Assembly (NCBI RefSeq): GCF_022179645.1
Contig: NZ_BPRA01000009.1
Location: forward strand, 1 to 64,000
Direction of reading: 5' to 3'
Source: Methylobacterium thuringiense
Lineage (GTDB): Bacteria; Pseudomonadota; Alphaproteobacteria; Rhizobiales; Beijerinckiaceae
Length of the DNA stretch: 64,000 nt
Below, in pieces: positions 15,879 through 24,514 of the stretch. A program made the translations under genes and the position numbers. Each line of letters opens with the position of its first letter. Position 1 is the first letter of the stretch. The notes below the pieces were generated by a model, which worked only from the letters and a program-made list of their open reading frames with translations, was not told the DNA's origin and searched no databases.

Positions 15879-16229
15879 TCATGCCCTCAGGCCCGCCGCG
15901 CCCCGCGAACCGCCGAGGCTGACCCGCTTCGAGGGCAGGATCCGGCTCCCGAAGGTCTGCACGACCGGGTTGCGGCGCGATTGCTCGAACAGCACGTTGC
16001 CGATCAGGCCGCAGGCGCGCCGGAGCGTCGAGCCCTCGCAGCCCGCCGCGATCTTCAGCCCGAGCCCGTGGGTGTGGCTGCGCCCGTAGAGATAGACCGC
16101 GAGCCGCGCCCGCGTCGGCTCGGCGATCGCGTCGAGCATCTCGTCGAGCTGTTCCTGGTCGGCCCGGTAGAGGGCGCCGAGCAGTTCCAGGGGGACCGGA
16201 CACATGTCCTCGTTCAGTACTGACGTCAC
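15879..16229 (-). CDS. Conserved hypothetical small protein
   Basis: 116 residues from GTG 16229, chosen because GGAGA lies six bases upstream. Mostly helical: CPVPLELLGALYRADQEQLDEMLDAIAEPTRARLAVYLYGRSHTHGLGLKIAAGCEG, then a basic C-terminus. No known domain recognised and no signal or membrane segment. It is separated from the TerB gene by repeat 15795-15850 and has no obvious operon partner. Confidence 0.55.
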   Translation of the reverse strand: MTSVLNEDMCPVPLELLGALYRADQEQLDEMLDAIAEPTRARLAVYLYGRSHTHGLGLKIAAGCEGSTLRRACGLIGNVLFEQSRRNPVVQTFGSRILPSKRVSLGGSRGAAGLRA

Positions 16230-16312
16230 GAGCCGTCTCCGCGTTTCTGCTGGATCACGCCGCGTTTCGATCGAATCGATCAAACCGCAAAAAACGCAAT
16301 CGATTCAAAAGT

Positions 16313-16366
16313 TTAGAGCAGGCTTCGCGCGAAAGGTCGTTGCCGCTTCTTCGCAGCCTGCTCTAA
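16313..16366. repeat. Perfect 12-bp inverted repeat, intergenic hairpin
   Basis: TTAGAGCAGGCT (16313-16324) and AGCCTGCTCTAA (16355-16366) are exact reverse complements with a 30-base loop. It lies 77 bp beyond the stop codon of the AI-2E-type gene, so it could act as a transcription end or processing hairpin for that gene, but no T-run follows. A dispersed palindromic repeat is an equally good reading. Confidence 0.5.
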
Positions 16367-16442
16367 GCGCTGAGCATCGGTCGCTTATGGTTTCCAGAGC
16401 GTAAACGCGGCCGCCGATGCGGACGTGGCGGATTGGCACGGC

Positions 16443-18392
16443 CTATTCGGCGGCTTTCAGGACACGCCGGCCCGACGGGGCCTTGGCGGAGGCAGGCGCC
16501 GCCTGGGCCAGATCGAGGGCCGCCTGCAGTGCATCGCTCAGCGAGGTCACGAGCAGGTCGGCCGAGGTGGCGCGGCGGAGGCGGTCCAGCGAGGCCGGAT
16601 CGCGCTCGCGCCAGAACCCGACGAGGATCTTCACGCCGGGGATGGCGCGGCGGGTCTGGCGGATGGTGAGGCGGATCTGCGACAGGCTGATCGGATCGAG
16701 ATAGGAGAAGCAGACCATGGCGATGCCCTGGTCGCGCACATCGGCCTCGGTCAGCCCCTTGGACGGCCGGGCGCGGGCGCCGATCCCATGCCGTGCCAGG
16801 ATCTGGCTCAGCATCAGCGTCGCCGTCTCGTCGAACACGCCGCGGCTCGACACGCAGAGCACTGGCGCGGTCCCGCGCCAATTCGGCCCGAGATCGTCGG
16901 GCTTCAGTACGACCATGGCGGCCTTCGGGTCCGGCCCGACGAGGGCCAGCGTCGCCGCCGCCTCGGCGCCGACGGAGCTCCGGGTCCAGCTGCGGCGCGG
17001 CTGGCCGAGGCGGTCGACGACGGTGCGAAAGCTCTCGCCGAGCTTCATCTGCCGGGAGCGGTCGAGGGTGCCGCGCGCGAGATCCGCCTCGGCGAGACGC
17101 AGGCCCGCCAGCACGACCTCGTCGTAATAGGTGATGAGCGCCCGCTCCTTCAGGAACTGCCGGCCCTGCTCGATCGCTTCGGCCGGGTCGCCGGCCAGCA
17201 TGCGCTGGTAGAACGTCTCCGGCGGGTCGAGCGCCGGCCCGTCGCCGAGCAGCACGTCGAGGAACCAGAGCCGTTCGACGTGCCGCCCGAGCACGACGAG
17301 GCAGACGGTCAGCGGCGTCGCCAGCACCAGCCCGATCGGCCCCCACAGGAAGGTCCAGATCGTCGCCGCCATGATCACGGCGATCGGCGAGAGGCCGGTC
17401 GAATGGCCGTAGAGCAGCGGTTCGAGCACGTGGCCGGCAATCGGCTCGACGACCACGAACAGCACCGCCACCGCGATCACCATCGACCAGCCCGGATCGA
17501 TCGCCACTGCCACGCCGAGGGGCAGCACGGCGCCGATCGCCGCACCGATATACGGCACGAAGCGGAGCAGCCCGGCGATGACGCCGAACAGGATCGGGCT
17601 CGGCAGGCCGATCAGCCAGAGCCCGACGCCGATCACCACGCCGAAGGCGACGTTGAGGGCGAGCTGGGCGAGGAAGAACCGGCTGAGCCGGGCGGTGGCG
17701 TCGTCGATCGCGGCGGTGGTCCGGCGCAGGTCGCTCGACCCGGCGAGCCGGATCGCCCGGTTCCGCAAGTCTTCGCGCTGGAGCAGGATGAACACGGTGA
17801 AGAGCAGGATCAAGCCGGTGGTCGCCAGCGGATGCAGGATGTCGCCCGCCACGCTCGACAGCGTGGTCAGCACGCTGGTGCGCGCGGGCTGGACCTCGAC
17901 CTGCATCGGCCGCTGCAGCGTGCCGATCTCGGCGCTCTCGGGGGCCGTCGTCGCGGCGGGCTGCAGCGCCTTGCCGATGTCGTCGGCCATGTCGAACAGG
18001 CCGGAGAAGGTCGCGGACAGCCCGTTCTCCTGGCCGGTCGCGGCGCGGAGGGCCGTCATCTTCTCGCGCAGCGTCATCGAGTAGCGCGGCAGGTCGGCGG
18101 CGAGCTGTCCGGCCTCGCGGGCGATCAGCGAGCCGATCGCGCCGAGGAGGCCGAAGGTCAGCAGCACGACGATCAGCACCGCAGGGGCCCGCGGCACGCG
18201 CAGGCCCCGCAGGCCGCGCACCGCCGGCAGCAGGACGAAGCTGAGCAGGATCGCCAGCGCGATCGGCACCAGGATTGACCGGCCGAGATAGAGCGCGCTC
18301 GCCAGCGTCACCACGATCAGCAGCGACGCCAGCATGATGATCGTCGGAAGCGCCCGCCGCAGCAGCCGCGTCGTGACGGGATCGTCGGTCAT
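16443..18392 (-). CDS. AI-2E/PerM-family membrane protein with a soluble Rossmann-like C-terminal domain
   Basis: 649 residues. Residues 1-375 form the usual AI-2E/PerM (UPF0118) unit: two paired N-terminal helices, a periplasmic loop, then RFFLAQLALNVAFGVVIG, GLLRFVPYIGAAIGAVLPL and WTFLWGPIGLVLATPLTVCLVV. The family exports small molecules or ions; the substrate here is unknown. Family members are usually 350-400 residues, so this one has about 270 extra cytoplasmic residues. Residues 509-620 alternate predicted strands and helices (APVLCVSSRGVFDETATLML, GIAMVCFSYLDPISLSQIRL, VKILVGFWRERDP), resembling a receiver or B12-binding Rossmann fold without the cobalamin His. Single gene on the minus strand. 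Confidence 0.8.
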   Translation of the reverse strand: MTDDPVTTRLLRRALPTIIMLASLLIVVTLASALYLGRSILVPIALAILLSFVLLPAVRGLRGLRVPRAPAVLIVVLLTFGLLGAIGSLIAREAGQLAADLPRYSMTLREKMTALRAATGQENGLSATFSGLFDMADDIGKALQPAATTAPESAEIGTLQRPMQVEVQPARTSVLTTLSSVAGDILHPLATTGLILLFTVFILLQREDLRNRAIRLAGSSDLRRTTAAIDDATARLSRFFLAQLALNVAFGVVIGVGLWLIGLPSPILFGVIAGLLRFVPYIGAAIGAVLPLGVAVAIDPGWSMVIAVAVLFVVVEPIAGHVLEPLLYGHSTGLSPIAVIMAATIWTFLWGPIGLVLATPLTVCLVVLGRHVERLWFLDVLLGDGPALDPPETFYQRMLAGDPAEAIEQGRQFLKERALITYYDEVVLAGLRLAEADLARGTLDRSRQMKLGESFRTVVDRLGQPRRSWTRSSVGAEAAATLALVGPDPKAAMVVLKPDDLGPNWRGTAPVLCVSSRGVFDETATLMLSQILARHGIGARARPSKGLTEADVRDQGIAMVCFSYLDPISLSQIRLTIRQTRRAIPGVKILVGFWRERDPASLDRLRRATSADLLVTSLSDALQAALDLAQAAPASAKAPSGRRVLKAAE

Positions 18393-18429
18393 GACTGGCT
18401 ACCCCACAGCGGCGTCGCGCCCCCGGCGC

Positions 18430-18828
18430 TCAAGCGGCGGTGCCGATGGCCGCCGCGATCTGGCTGAGCAGCCTGGAAAAATCGATGGGCTTGGGGTGGT
18501 AGTCGTCGCAGCCGGCCTGGATCGCCTTGTCGCGGTCGCCGGACATGGCATGCGCGGTGAGCGCGATGATCGGGATGCCGCGCGTGTCGGCCGCGGCCTT
18601 GAGCGCGCGCGCCGCCGACCAGCCGTCGAGCACGGGCAGGTTCATGTCGAGCAGGATCACGTCGGGCTGCGAGGCCCGCGCCTGCTGCACCCCGGCCTCC
18701 CCATCGTGAGACAGGATCACCTCGTAGCCCCGGCGCCTGAGACGCCGGGACAGGAAATCCCAGATCTCCTCGTGGTCTTCCACCAGCAAGATCTTGCCCG
18801 ACACGCCGCCATCCCTCTTCTCACGCAC
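18430..18828 (-). CDS. Stand-alone response-regulator receiver
   Basis: 132 residues (about 124 if translation starts at the internal GTG, VSGKILLVEDHE). Acid pair in LVEDHEE, phospho-acceptor Asp in ILLDMNLPVLDG, Thr/Ala in ALTAHAMSGD and Lys in DDYHPKPID are all present. No output domain. Receivers of this DivK/CheY-like type act through protein contacts. It is 38 bp from the transporter gene on the same strand and may share its transcript; its kinase is unknown, though a hybrid kinase lies 1.6 kb away. Confidence 0.85.
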   Translation of the reverse strand: MREKRDGGVSGKILLVEDHEEIWDFLSRRLRRRGYEVILSHDGEAGVQQARASQPDVILLDMNLPVLDGWSAARALKAAADTRGIPIIALTAHAMSGDRDKAIQAGCDDYHPKPIDFSRLLSQIAAAIGTAA

Positions 18829-18890
18829 CGGCCCAACGCGCGCCGCAGCATTACGGTCGCAATTGGCTCGCCATCCGTTGCAGGCCGGCT

Positions 18891-20366
18891 ATGTCGGTGG
18901 CGGTGCCGGATGGATCCGGTAGCGCCACGCGGCTGCGTGCGGTCTATGGGCGGATGGGAGCGACGTGTCGCGATATGGCGTTGGGTGTGGCGGTGCAACA
19001 GGATGAGGCCCCGGATCGGGAGACAACCCGCGTCGATGCGCTTCTGTCGCTGATCGGCGGGCTCCATGGCGCCCCGTTCACGTCGGCCGAGCCGGCGGCC
19101 CTGGCGCGGCTGCGTCTCGGCAAGGACGATCTGGCGGCGCGGCTCGACCCGGCCGCTCCCGCGCCGGGCTGGTGGGCGGCGGACACCGGCGGCCTCGACA
19201 TCGCCGGAGCCGACCTCTCGGAGGCCGATCTCGAAGAGACCGACCTGTCTGGGGCGAACCTGAGGAAGGCGACGCTGAAGGGCGCCCTCGGGCGCTCCGC
19301 CCGGTTCGATGGGGCGAACCTTGAGGAAGCCGATCTCTCGGGGGCCGATCTCAGCGGCGCGCGCTTCGGACGGATCGCCGCCGGCCAGGCGAGTTTTTGC
19401 GACGCCATGCTCGAGGACGCCGATTTCGGCGGCGCGACCATGCGCTTCGCCAAGCTCAACCGCGCGCTCCTCGATGGCGCGCGCTTCGTCGAAGCCGACC
19501 TCTGGGGCGCCGATGTCTCAGGGGCGGATGCCGACTACACGGTGTTTCGCGGCGCGCGGCTCGACGAGGCGAATTTCAGCGACGTGAACCTGACCCATGC
19601 CGATTTCGAGGGCGCGAGCCTGAAGAAGACCCGGCTCGTCGGCTCGCGGTTGCGCGGCGCGAACCTGTCCGGGGCGAAGCTCGACGGCGCGGATCTCTCG
19701 GAAGCCGACCTCGCCGACACGACGCTGGTGCGGCTCGACCTCTCAACCTGCCGGCTGCGCCACGCGCGCTTCGCCGGGGCCTGGCTGGAGGGCACGCGCT
19801 TTCGGGTGGAGCAGCTCGGCGGGGCGGTCGGCGAAGAGATCGCCGGCGAGTACGAGGCGGCGCAGGCGAGCTATCTCGCGCTGGAGCGCAACCTCAAGAG
19901 CATCGGTAGCCACGACGGCGCGAGCTGGGCCTACAAACGCCAGCGCCGCATGGGCCGGCGCCATGCCGGCTCGCAGGCGCGGGAGGCCTGGGAGGGGCGC
20001 GACGGCCGCGGGCTCCTGCGCTTCGGCTACCGCTGGCTCGCCGACCGCTTCGTCGAATGGCTCTGCGACTACGGCGAGAGCCTGTCGCGGATCGCGCGGG
20101 CCTTCGCCATCGCCATCGGATTGTTCGCGGCGGGCTACTGGCTCACCGGCGGCCTGCTGCTGGAAGGGCCCGAGCACCGGCCGACCTACAACGTGATCGA
20201 CCTCGTGAGCTACAGCGCCCTCAACATGCTGACGGCCAACCCGCCGGAGATCGGCCTGAAGCCGATGGGGCGGGTGACGAACCTGCTGGTCGGCATCGAG
20301 GGCGCGCTCGGCATCGTCCTGCTCGGCCTGTTCGGCTTCGTGCTCGGCAACAGGCTGCGGCGGTGA
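18891..20366 (+). CDS. Pentapeptide-repeat protein with C-terminal two-helix channel-like domain
   Basis: 491 residues, or about 463 if the Met at residue 29 is used. Residues about 100-310 are tandem A(D/N)LxX pentapeptides (GADLSEADLEETDLSGANL), which fold as a right-handed beta helix. After a basic linker there are two hydrophobic helices (about 404-424, AFAIAIGLFAAGYWLTGGLLL, and 464-486) around a re-entrant-like loop, YSALNMLTANPPEIG, the layout of a two-TM ion channel. The TVGYG potassium filter is absent, so ion selectivity is unknown. It is followed 64 bp later by the hybrid kinase. Not a DNA-gyrase-protecting Qnr protein, given the membrane domain. Confidence 0.75.
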   Translation: MSVAVPDGSGSATRLRAVYGRMGATCRDMALGVAVQQDEAPDRETTRVDALLSLIGGLHGAPFTSAEPAALARLRLGKDDLAARLDPAAPAPGWWAADTGGLDIAGADLSEADLEETDLSGANLRKATLKGALGRSARFDGANLEEADLSGADLSGARFGRIAAGQASFCDAMLEDADFGGATMRFAKLNRALLDGARFVEADLWGADVSGADADYTVFRGARLDEANFSDVNLTHADFEGASLKKTRLVGSRLRGANLSGAKLDGADLSEADLADTTLVRLDLSTCRLRHARFAGAWLEGTRFRVEQLGGAVGEEIAGEYEAAQASYLALERNLKSIGSHDGASWAYKRQRRMGRRHAGSQAREAWEGRDGRGLLRFGYRWLADRFVEWLCDYGESLSRIARAFAIAIGLFAAGYWLTGGLLLEGPEHRPTYNVIDLVSYSALNMLTANPPEIGLKPMGRVTNLLVGIEGALGIVLLGLFGFVLGNRLRR

Positions 20367-20430
20367 TGGCGCCTGACCACGACCGCCGCCAGATCACACG
20401 CAACATCACAATGAGAGAGGGGACGCAGTC

Positions 20431-22809
20431 GTGACAGCGGAACCCAACGATCCGAAACCCGACCTCGCGCCGAGCGAGGCCGACTTCCGCAACCTCGCGG
20501 ATGCGATGCCGCAATTCGCCTGGATCGCGGAGCCGGATGGCAGCCTCGTCTGGTACAACCGGCGCTGGTACGACTACACCGGCACTACGCCCGAGGCGAT
20601 GCAGGGCGCGGGCTGGCGCAAGGTCCACCATCCCGACCACCTGGAGCGCGCTGCCAACACCTTCGCGCGCTCGATCGCCCGTGGCGAACCGTGGGAGGAC
20701 ACCTTTCCGCTGCGCGCCGCCGATGGCAGCTACCGCTGGTTCCTGTCGCTGGCCGTGCCGGTGCGCGACGCGGATGGCGGGATCCGGCGCTGGTACGGCA
20801 CCAACACCGATATCACCGAGACTCGCGAGGCCGAGGAACGCCTTCGTTTGTCGGAGGAGCGTTTCCGCGCCCTGATCGACGCCTCGGCCGCCGTGATCTG
20901 GAACACCAACGCGCAGGGCGAATTGCTGCCGCCGCAGCCGCGCTGGGCCGCCTATACCGGCCAGACCGAGGAGGCCTACCAGGGCTGGGGCTGGATCGAG
21001 GCCGTGCATCCGGACGACCGGGCGCGGGCGGCCGAAGTCTGGGCGAATTGCGTCGAAAGCGTACAGCCCTACGCGATCGACTACCGCCTGCTCCGCCACG
21101 ACGGGGAATGGCGCGACCTCGAGGTCCGCGGCGTGCCGGTGCTCGCCATGGACGGCAGCATCCGTGAATGGGTCGGCATCAACATCGACATCACAGCCCG
21201 CAAGGAGGCCGAGGCCGAATCCGAGCGCGCCCGCGCCGCGGCCGAGGCCGCCAACCTCGCCAAGAGCCAGTTCCTGGCCAACATGAGCCACGAACTGCGT
21301 ACGCCGCTCTCGGCCGTGATCGGCTATTCCGAGATGTTGGCCGAGGAACTCGAAGACCTCGACCAGCCGGGCCTGCTGCCGGACCTGCGCAAGATCGAGG
21401 CGTCGGCCCGGCACCTGCTCGGCATGATCAACGACGTGCTCGATATCTCGAAGATCGAGGCCGGGCGCATGACGCTCTCGGCCGAGACCTTCGCCGTCGA
21501 CGCCCTGATCGAGGACGTCACCGCGGCGACGCAATCGCTCATCGCCAAGAAGCGCAACAGCTTCGGCCTCGATCTCGCCCCCGATCTCGGCGCGATGCAC
21601 CAGGACCAGCTCAAGCTGCGCCAGGCGCTGATCAACCTGATCGGCAATGCCGCGAAGTTCACCGAGGACGGCCGGATCACGCTGAAGGCCGAACGCTACA
21701 GCGACGCCGACGCCGACTGGCTGCAATTCTCCGTGACCGACAGCGGCATCGGGCTGACCGAGGAACAGATGGGGCGGCTGTTCGAGCGCTTCGCCCAGGC
21801 CGACGAATCCACCACGCGCCAGTTCGGCGGCTCGGGCTTAGGTCTCGCCATCACCCGCGCCTTCTGCGAGCGCATGGGCGGCGCGATCGGCGTCGAGAGC
21901 ACCTTCGGCGAGGGCGCGACCTTCACGATCCGCGTGCCCGTGACGCTGGCCTCCGAAGAAGAGGAGGCGCAGGCCGCGAGCGTGACCGAGCTCGTGCGCC
22001 GGATCACCGCCGAGGAGAACGCCCACCAGGACGTGGTGCTCCTCGTCGACGATGACCCCTCCGCCCGCGAACTGCTGCAGCGCTTCCTCGAACGCGAGGG
22101 GTTCCGCGTCCGCACCGCCAACGACGGACGCGCCGGGCTGACGCTGGCGCGCGCGCTGAAGCCCCGGGCGATCCTGCTCGACATCGAGATGCCGCGCATG
22201 GACGGCTGGGCCGTGCTGCACGCCATCCGCACCGACCCGGAGATCGCCGACACGCCGGTGATCATCACCAGCGTCGTCAACGAGATGAGCCTCGCCCACG
22301 TCCTCGGCGCCACCGACTATCTCGTGAAGCCGATCGACTGGAACGCCCTGAAGGACACGATGGAGCGCTACCGCCCCGCCGGTCGCGACGGCAGCGTGCT
22401 CCTCGTCGACGACGACGCCGACGCCCGCGAGCGCCTGCGCCGCACATTGACCCGCGAAGGCTGGCAGGTGCGCGAGGCCGAGAACGGATCCGTCGCCCTG
22501 GAGCGCCTCGACGAGGCCCGCCCGAGCCTGATCCTGCTCGACCTGATGATGCCGGTGATGGACGGCTTCGCCTTCCTGCGGGCGCTGCGCGGCCGCCCCG
22601 ACGGCGACGTGCCCGTGGTGGTGCTCACCGCCAAGGAGATCACCCGGGAGGAGAAGGCCAGCCTCGACGACCAGGCCGACCGCCTCATCATCAAGGGCTC
22701 GCTCAGCCTCGCCGACATCGGCCGCCAGCTCCGCGACCTCTACGACCGCCAGGGCACCCCGCCGGTCTCGGACGACCTCAAAGGGGTGCTGGACCGGATC
22801 GGACCGTAG
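20431..22809 (+). CDS. PAS-PAS-HisKA-HATPase hybrid histidine kinase with two receivers
   Basis: 792 residues, GTG start. Two PAS domains (about 16-135, with WFLSLAVPVRDADG; and about 141-262), HisKA with phospho-accepting His287 in FLANMSHELRTPL, HATPase_c (about 395-510, GSGLGLAITRAFCERMGG), then receivers with Asp584 (LLDIEMPRMDG) and Asp704 (LLDLMMPVMDG). No membrane helices, so a cytoplasmic sensor. The tandem receivers may act as phosphate sinks or route phosphate to an unknown HPt protein. It may share a transcript with the pentapeptide-channel gene just upstream. Confidence 0.9.
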   Translation: MTAEPNDPKPDLAPSEADFRNLADAMPQFAWIAEPDGSLVWYNRRWYDYTGTTPEAMQGAGWRKVHHPDHLERAANTFARSIARGEPWEDTFPLRAADGSYRWFLSLAVPVRDADGGIRRWYGTNTDITETREAEERLRLSEERFRALIDASAAVIWNTNAQGELLPPQPRWAAYTGQTEEAYQGWGWIEAVHPDDRARAAEVWANCVESVQPYAIDYRLLRHDGEWRDLEVRGVPVLAMDGSIREWVGINIDITARKEAEAESERARAAAEAANLAKSQFLANMSHELRTPLSAVIGYSEMLAEELEDLDQPGLLPDLRKIEASARHLLGMINDVLDISKIEAGRMTLSAETFAVDALIEDVTAATQSLIAKKRNSFGLDLAPDLGAMHQDQLKLRQALINLIGNAAKFTEDGRITLKAERYSDADADWLQFSVTDSGIGLTEEQMGRLFERFAQADESTTRQFGGSGLGLAITRAFCERMGGAIGVESTFGEGATFTIRVPVTLASEEEEAQAASVTELVRRITAEENAHQDVVLLVDDDPSARELLQRFLEREGFRVRTANDGRAGLTLARALKPRAILLDIEMPRMDGWAVLHAIRTDPEIADTPVIITSVVNEMSLAHVLGATDYLVKPIDWNALKDTMERYRPAGRDGSVLLVDDDADARERLRRTLTREGWQVREAENGSVALERLDEARPSLILLDLMMPVMDGFAFLRALRGRPDGDVPVVVLTAKEITREEKASLDDQADRLIIKGSLSLADIGRQLRDLYDRQGTPPVSDDLKGVLDRIGP

Positions 22810-22815
22810 CCGGGC

Positions 22816-23154
22816 TCAGAACGGGTAGGCGGTCACGAGGAAACGCCGGGTCTCTCCCAACGGCCGATGCCAGACCGAGCGGATCCGCCAAGTCGAGCCG
22901 TCCGGCATGATCATGGGGCCTTCGTAGACGAACTTGGTGCCGAAACCGGTGGCCTGTTCGCCGGCGAGGTGGCTCGGTCGGGCATGAGCGAACAGCGACG
23001 CCAGGAAGAGGTCCGGCACGTCCGATCCGAAGCCGTGGGCAAGGAAGAACTTGGCTTTGCCACCGCCTTCGGGGTGCTCGGTATTCAGCAGGTAGTCGCC
23101 GATCTTGGGATCGGCGATCGTCAGGCCGGGCGTCCCGTCGTCGGACTCGGGCAC
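22816..23154 (-). CDS. DUF6883-like protein
   Basis: 112 residues from the GTG at 23154; a CTG overlapping the upstream stop is another possible start. Core: LTIADPKIGDYLLNTEHPEGGGKAKFFLAHGFG, then WRIRSVWHRPLGETRRFLVTAYPF. This matches, from memory, the small DUF6883 family, whose members often follow DUF4926 genes as here. The pair is compact and coupled (8 bp apart). Some such pairs sit near toxins, but no function is established. Confidence 0.65.
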   Translation of the reverse strand: MPESDDGTPGLTIADPKIGDYLLNTEHPEGGGKAKFFLAHGFGSDVPDLFLASLFAHARPSHLAGEQATGFGTKFVYEGPMIMPDGSTWRIRSVWHRPLGETRRFLVTAYPF

Positions 23155-23162
23155 GGGAAAGC

Positions 23163-23402
23163 TCAGACCGCCTGCAAGGCGTCGGCCCGCAAGGTGCAGT
23201 TGCCCACGACGGGGCGCGCGAACTCGACCTCGTAGGCTTTGCCGCCGCCGTAGACGGCGACGATCGTCCCACGCGAACCGGCCGGCACCGGCCGGCCGTC
23301 GTCGGTCTCGACGGGGCGCAGGGTCTCGACGACGCTCAGCTCGGCAAAGAGCGGGTGGTTCGGGTGCGGATCCTGGAACTGGTGCATCGTCTCGTAGGAC
23401 AT
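23163..23402 (-). CDS. DUF4926-like small protein
   Basis: 79 residues. FAELSVVETLRPVETDDGRPVPAGSRGTIVAVYGGGKAYEVEFA is the SH3-like DUF4926 pattern (glycine-rich GTIV turn, then a YEVEF strand). It immediately precedes the DUF6883 gene, and the two are read as one transcript. Function unknown. Confidence 0.7.
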   Translation of the reverse strand: MSYETMHQFQDPHPNHPLFAELSVVETLRPVETDDGRPVPAGSRGTIVAVYGGGKAYEVEFARPVVGNCTLRADALQAV

Positions 23403-23488
23403 GCCCGACTTTCGCGCGCCGCTCGCATGCGCGCAAGTAGGCGATGGTCTCGGCGATGGCGCTCGGGCGCCATCCGAAACCGGTAAGA

Positions 23489-23731
23489 CTACTCCCCCGG
23501 CGTCCAGTCGATGTTCGGGCGCTGCGCCAGCATCCGGTCGAAGTATCCGGCGACCGCCTGCGCGCCCTCGGAGTGCATCATCGCCACCGGATGCGCGAGG
23601 TAGGCGCGGGCGAGGTCGACCGGGATCCGGCCCGCCTGGAGCGCGCCCAGAACCTCGTCGATGAAGGCATCGTTGGCCTCGTTGAAATCGCTCGACAGCT
23701 TCTTGCGGTCGTTGAGTGCCTTGATCGCCAT
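23489..23731 (-). CDS. Small hypothetical protein
   Basis: 80 residues from ATG 23731 (MAIKALNDRKKLSSDFNEANDAFIDEVLGALQAGRIPVDLARAYLAHPVAMM). Soluble and helical, with no recognised domain. It lies downstream of the tRNA-Gly terminator on the same strand and about 90 bp before the DUF4926 gene, so it might be the first gene of that small operon. Confidence 0.5.
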   Translation of the reverse strand: MAIKALNDRKKLSSDFNEANDAFIDEVLGALQAGRIPVDLARAYLAHPVAMMHSEGAQAVAGYFDRMLAQRPNIDWTPGE

Positions 23732-23794
23732 GCCGTGATCCTCTTGCGTCGCAACGAAACGAATGCCGGTCGGCCTCACGGCACGGCGGAAACG

Positions 23795-23817
23795 AAAAAG
23801 GCCGCCCAGCGGCGGCC
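23795..23817 (-). terminator. Rho-independent terminator after tRNA-Gly
   Basis: Read on the minus strand: GGCCGCC, loop GCTG, GGCGGCC, then TTTTT. The stem is 7 bp and perfect, and the T-run is immediate. It lies about 30 bases beyond the tRNA 3' end, so it ends the tRNA transcript. Confidence 0.85.
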
Positions 23818-23847
23818 TCAACATCGTTCGTCTCGACTAAGAGAAAC

Positions 23848-23922
23848 TGGAGCGGGCGAAGGGATTCGAACCCTCGACCCCAACCTTGGCAAGGTTGTGC
23901 TCTACCCCTGAGCTACACCCGC
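23848..23922 (-). tRNA. tRNA-Gly (anticodon GCC)
   Basis: Minus-strand RNA begins GCGGGTGTAGCTCAGGGGTA. The acceptor stem GCGGGTG pairs with CGCCCGC (one G-U). The D-arm AGCTC/GAGC, anticodon loop CTTGCCAAG (anticodon GCC) and T-arm GAGGGTTCGAATCCCTT are all normal. CCA is encoded at the 3' end (TGG on the plus strand at 23848-23850). Reads GGC/GGT glycine codons. Confidence 0.97.
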
Positions 23923-23964
23923 TCGCAGCAGGTCCGCGGTGACTGGCGGACCCGAACGGCGCTC

Positions 23965-23993
23965 TCTAAACACCATTCCGCCGGGCGTTGCAA
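23965..23993 (-). promoter_or_regulatory. Sigma-70-type promoter for tRNA-Gly
   Basis: On the minus strand: TTGCAA (23988-23993), a 17-base spacer, then TTTAGA (23965-23970), about 43 bases before the tRNA 5' end. Spacing and position fit a housekeeping promoter. Confidence 0.6.
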
Positions 23994-24084
23994 GCCACGT
24001 TTCGGCGGCTTCGGATCATTTGTTTTGCCCGGCAGAACAGCGCCGGACGGCCTGAAAAATCGTGCCGCTCCGAAGGCCTCCGGC

Positions 24085-24145
24085 CGTCGGCGAGCGCGGC
24101 TGTGCGCCTCCGCCTATGCCGCGTACGGCCCGTGAGGCGTCGGCT
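24085..24145. repeat. Dispersed short repeat, copy 2 of 3 (reverse orientation)
   Basis: GGCGAGCGCGGCTGTGCGC is followed by CTCCGCCTATGCCGCGTACG. It is related by reverse complement to the repeats at 15795 and 39898, and lies just beyond the stop codon of the DUF6460 gene. The rest of 23994-24163 holds no gene. Confidence 0.45.
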
Positions 24146-24163
24146 TCATGGGCCGGCAGGACG

Positions 24164-24514
24164 TCACTTCCCCATCGCGAAAAACCGCGAGAGCAGCCAG
24201 AGCGGCACCACCACCACGGCGCCGGCCAGGATCCAGCGGCCGAAATCGTGGAAGGTCTCGAGGCCGAGATCGATCAGGGCGCGGCCGGCATCGTAGAGGC
24301 GCCAGAACAGCAGGCCGGGGGTGAGGCCGAGCATGGCCATCGCCGCGCCGACGAGGACGGAGAGGAACAACAGCTTCAGGAAGACCGCCGTCGGCGAGCC
24401 GCCGAGGAAGCGGCGCAGGCCGGAACGCCGCCGCCCGTAGGCGCGCGGATCGCCGACCTCGGGCAGATCCTGGTAGGGCGTGGCCCGGCTGCGTCGATCC
24501 TGGTCGCCGATCAT
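24164..24514 (-). CDS. DUF6460-like integral membrane protein
   Basis: 116 residues: a hydrophilic N-terminal 35, then FLGGSPTAVFLKLLFLSVLVGAAMAMLGLTP and a second membrane helix, WILAGAVVVVPLWLLSRFF. The FLGGSP motif before the first helix is typical of this small inner-membrane family of Rhizobiales. Function unknown. Confidence 0.65.
   Translation of the reverse strand: MIGDQDRRSRATPYQDLPEVGDPRAYGRRRSGLRRFLGGSPTAVFLKLLFLSVLVGAAMAMLGLTPGLLFWRLYDAGRALIDLGLETFHDFGRWILAGAVVVVPLWLLSRFFAMGK

Noticed and set aside
23848-23922. Possible prophage or integrative-element insertion at tRNA-Gly
   Set aside because: No integrase, no repeated tRNA 3' end and no phage genes are visible on either side.
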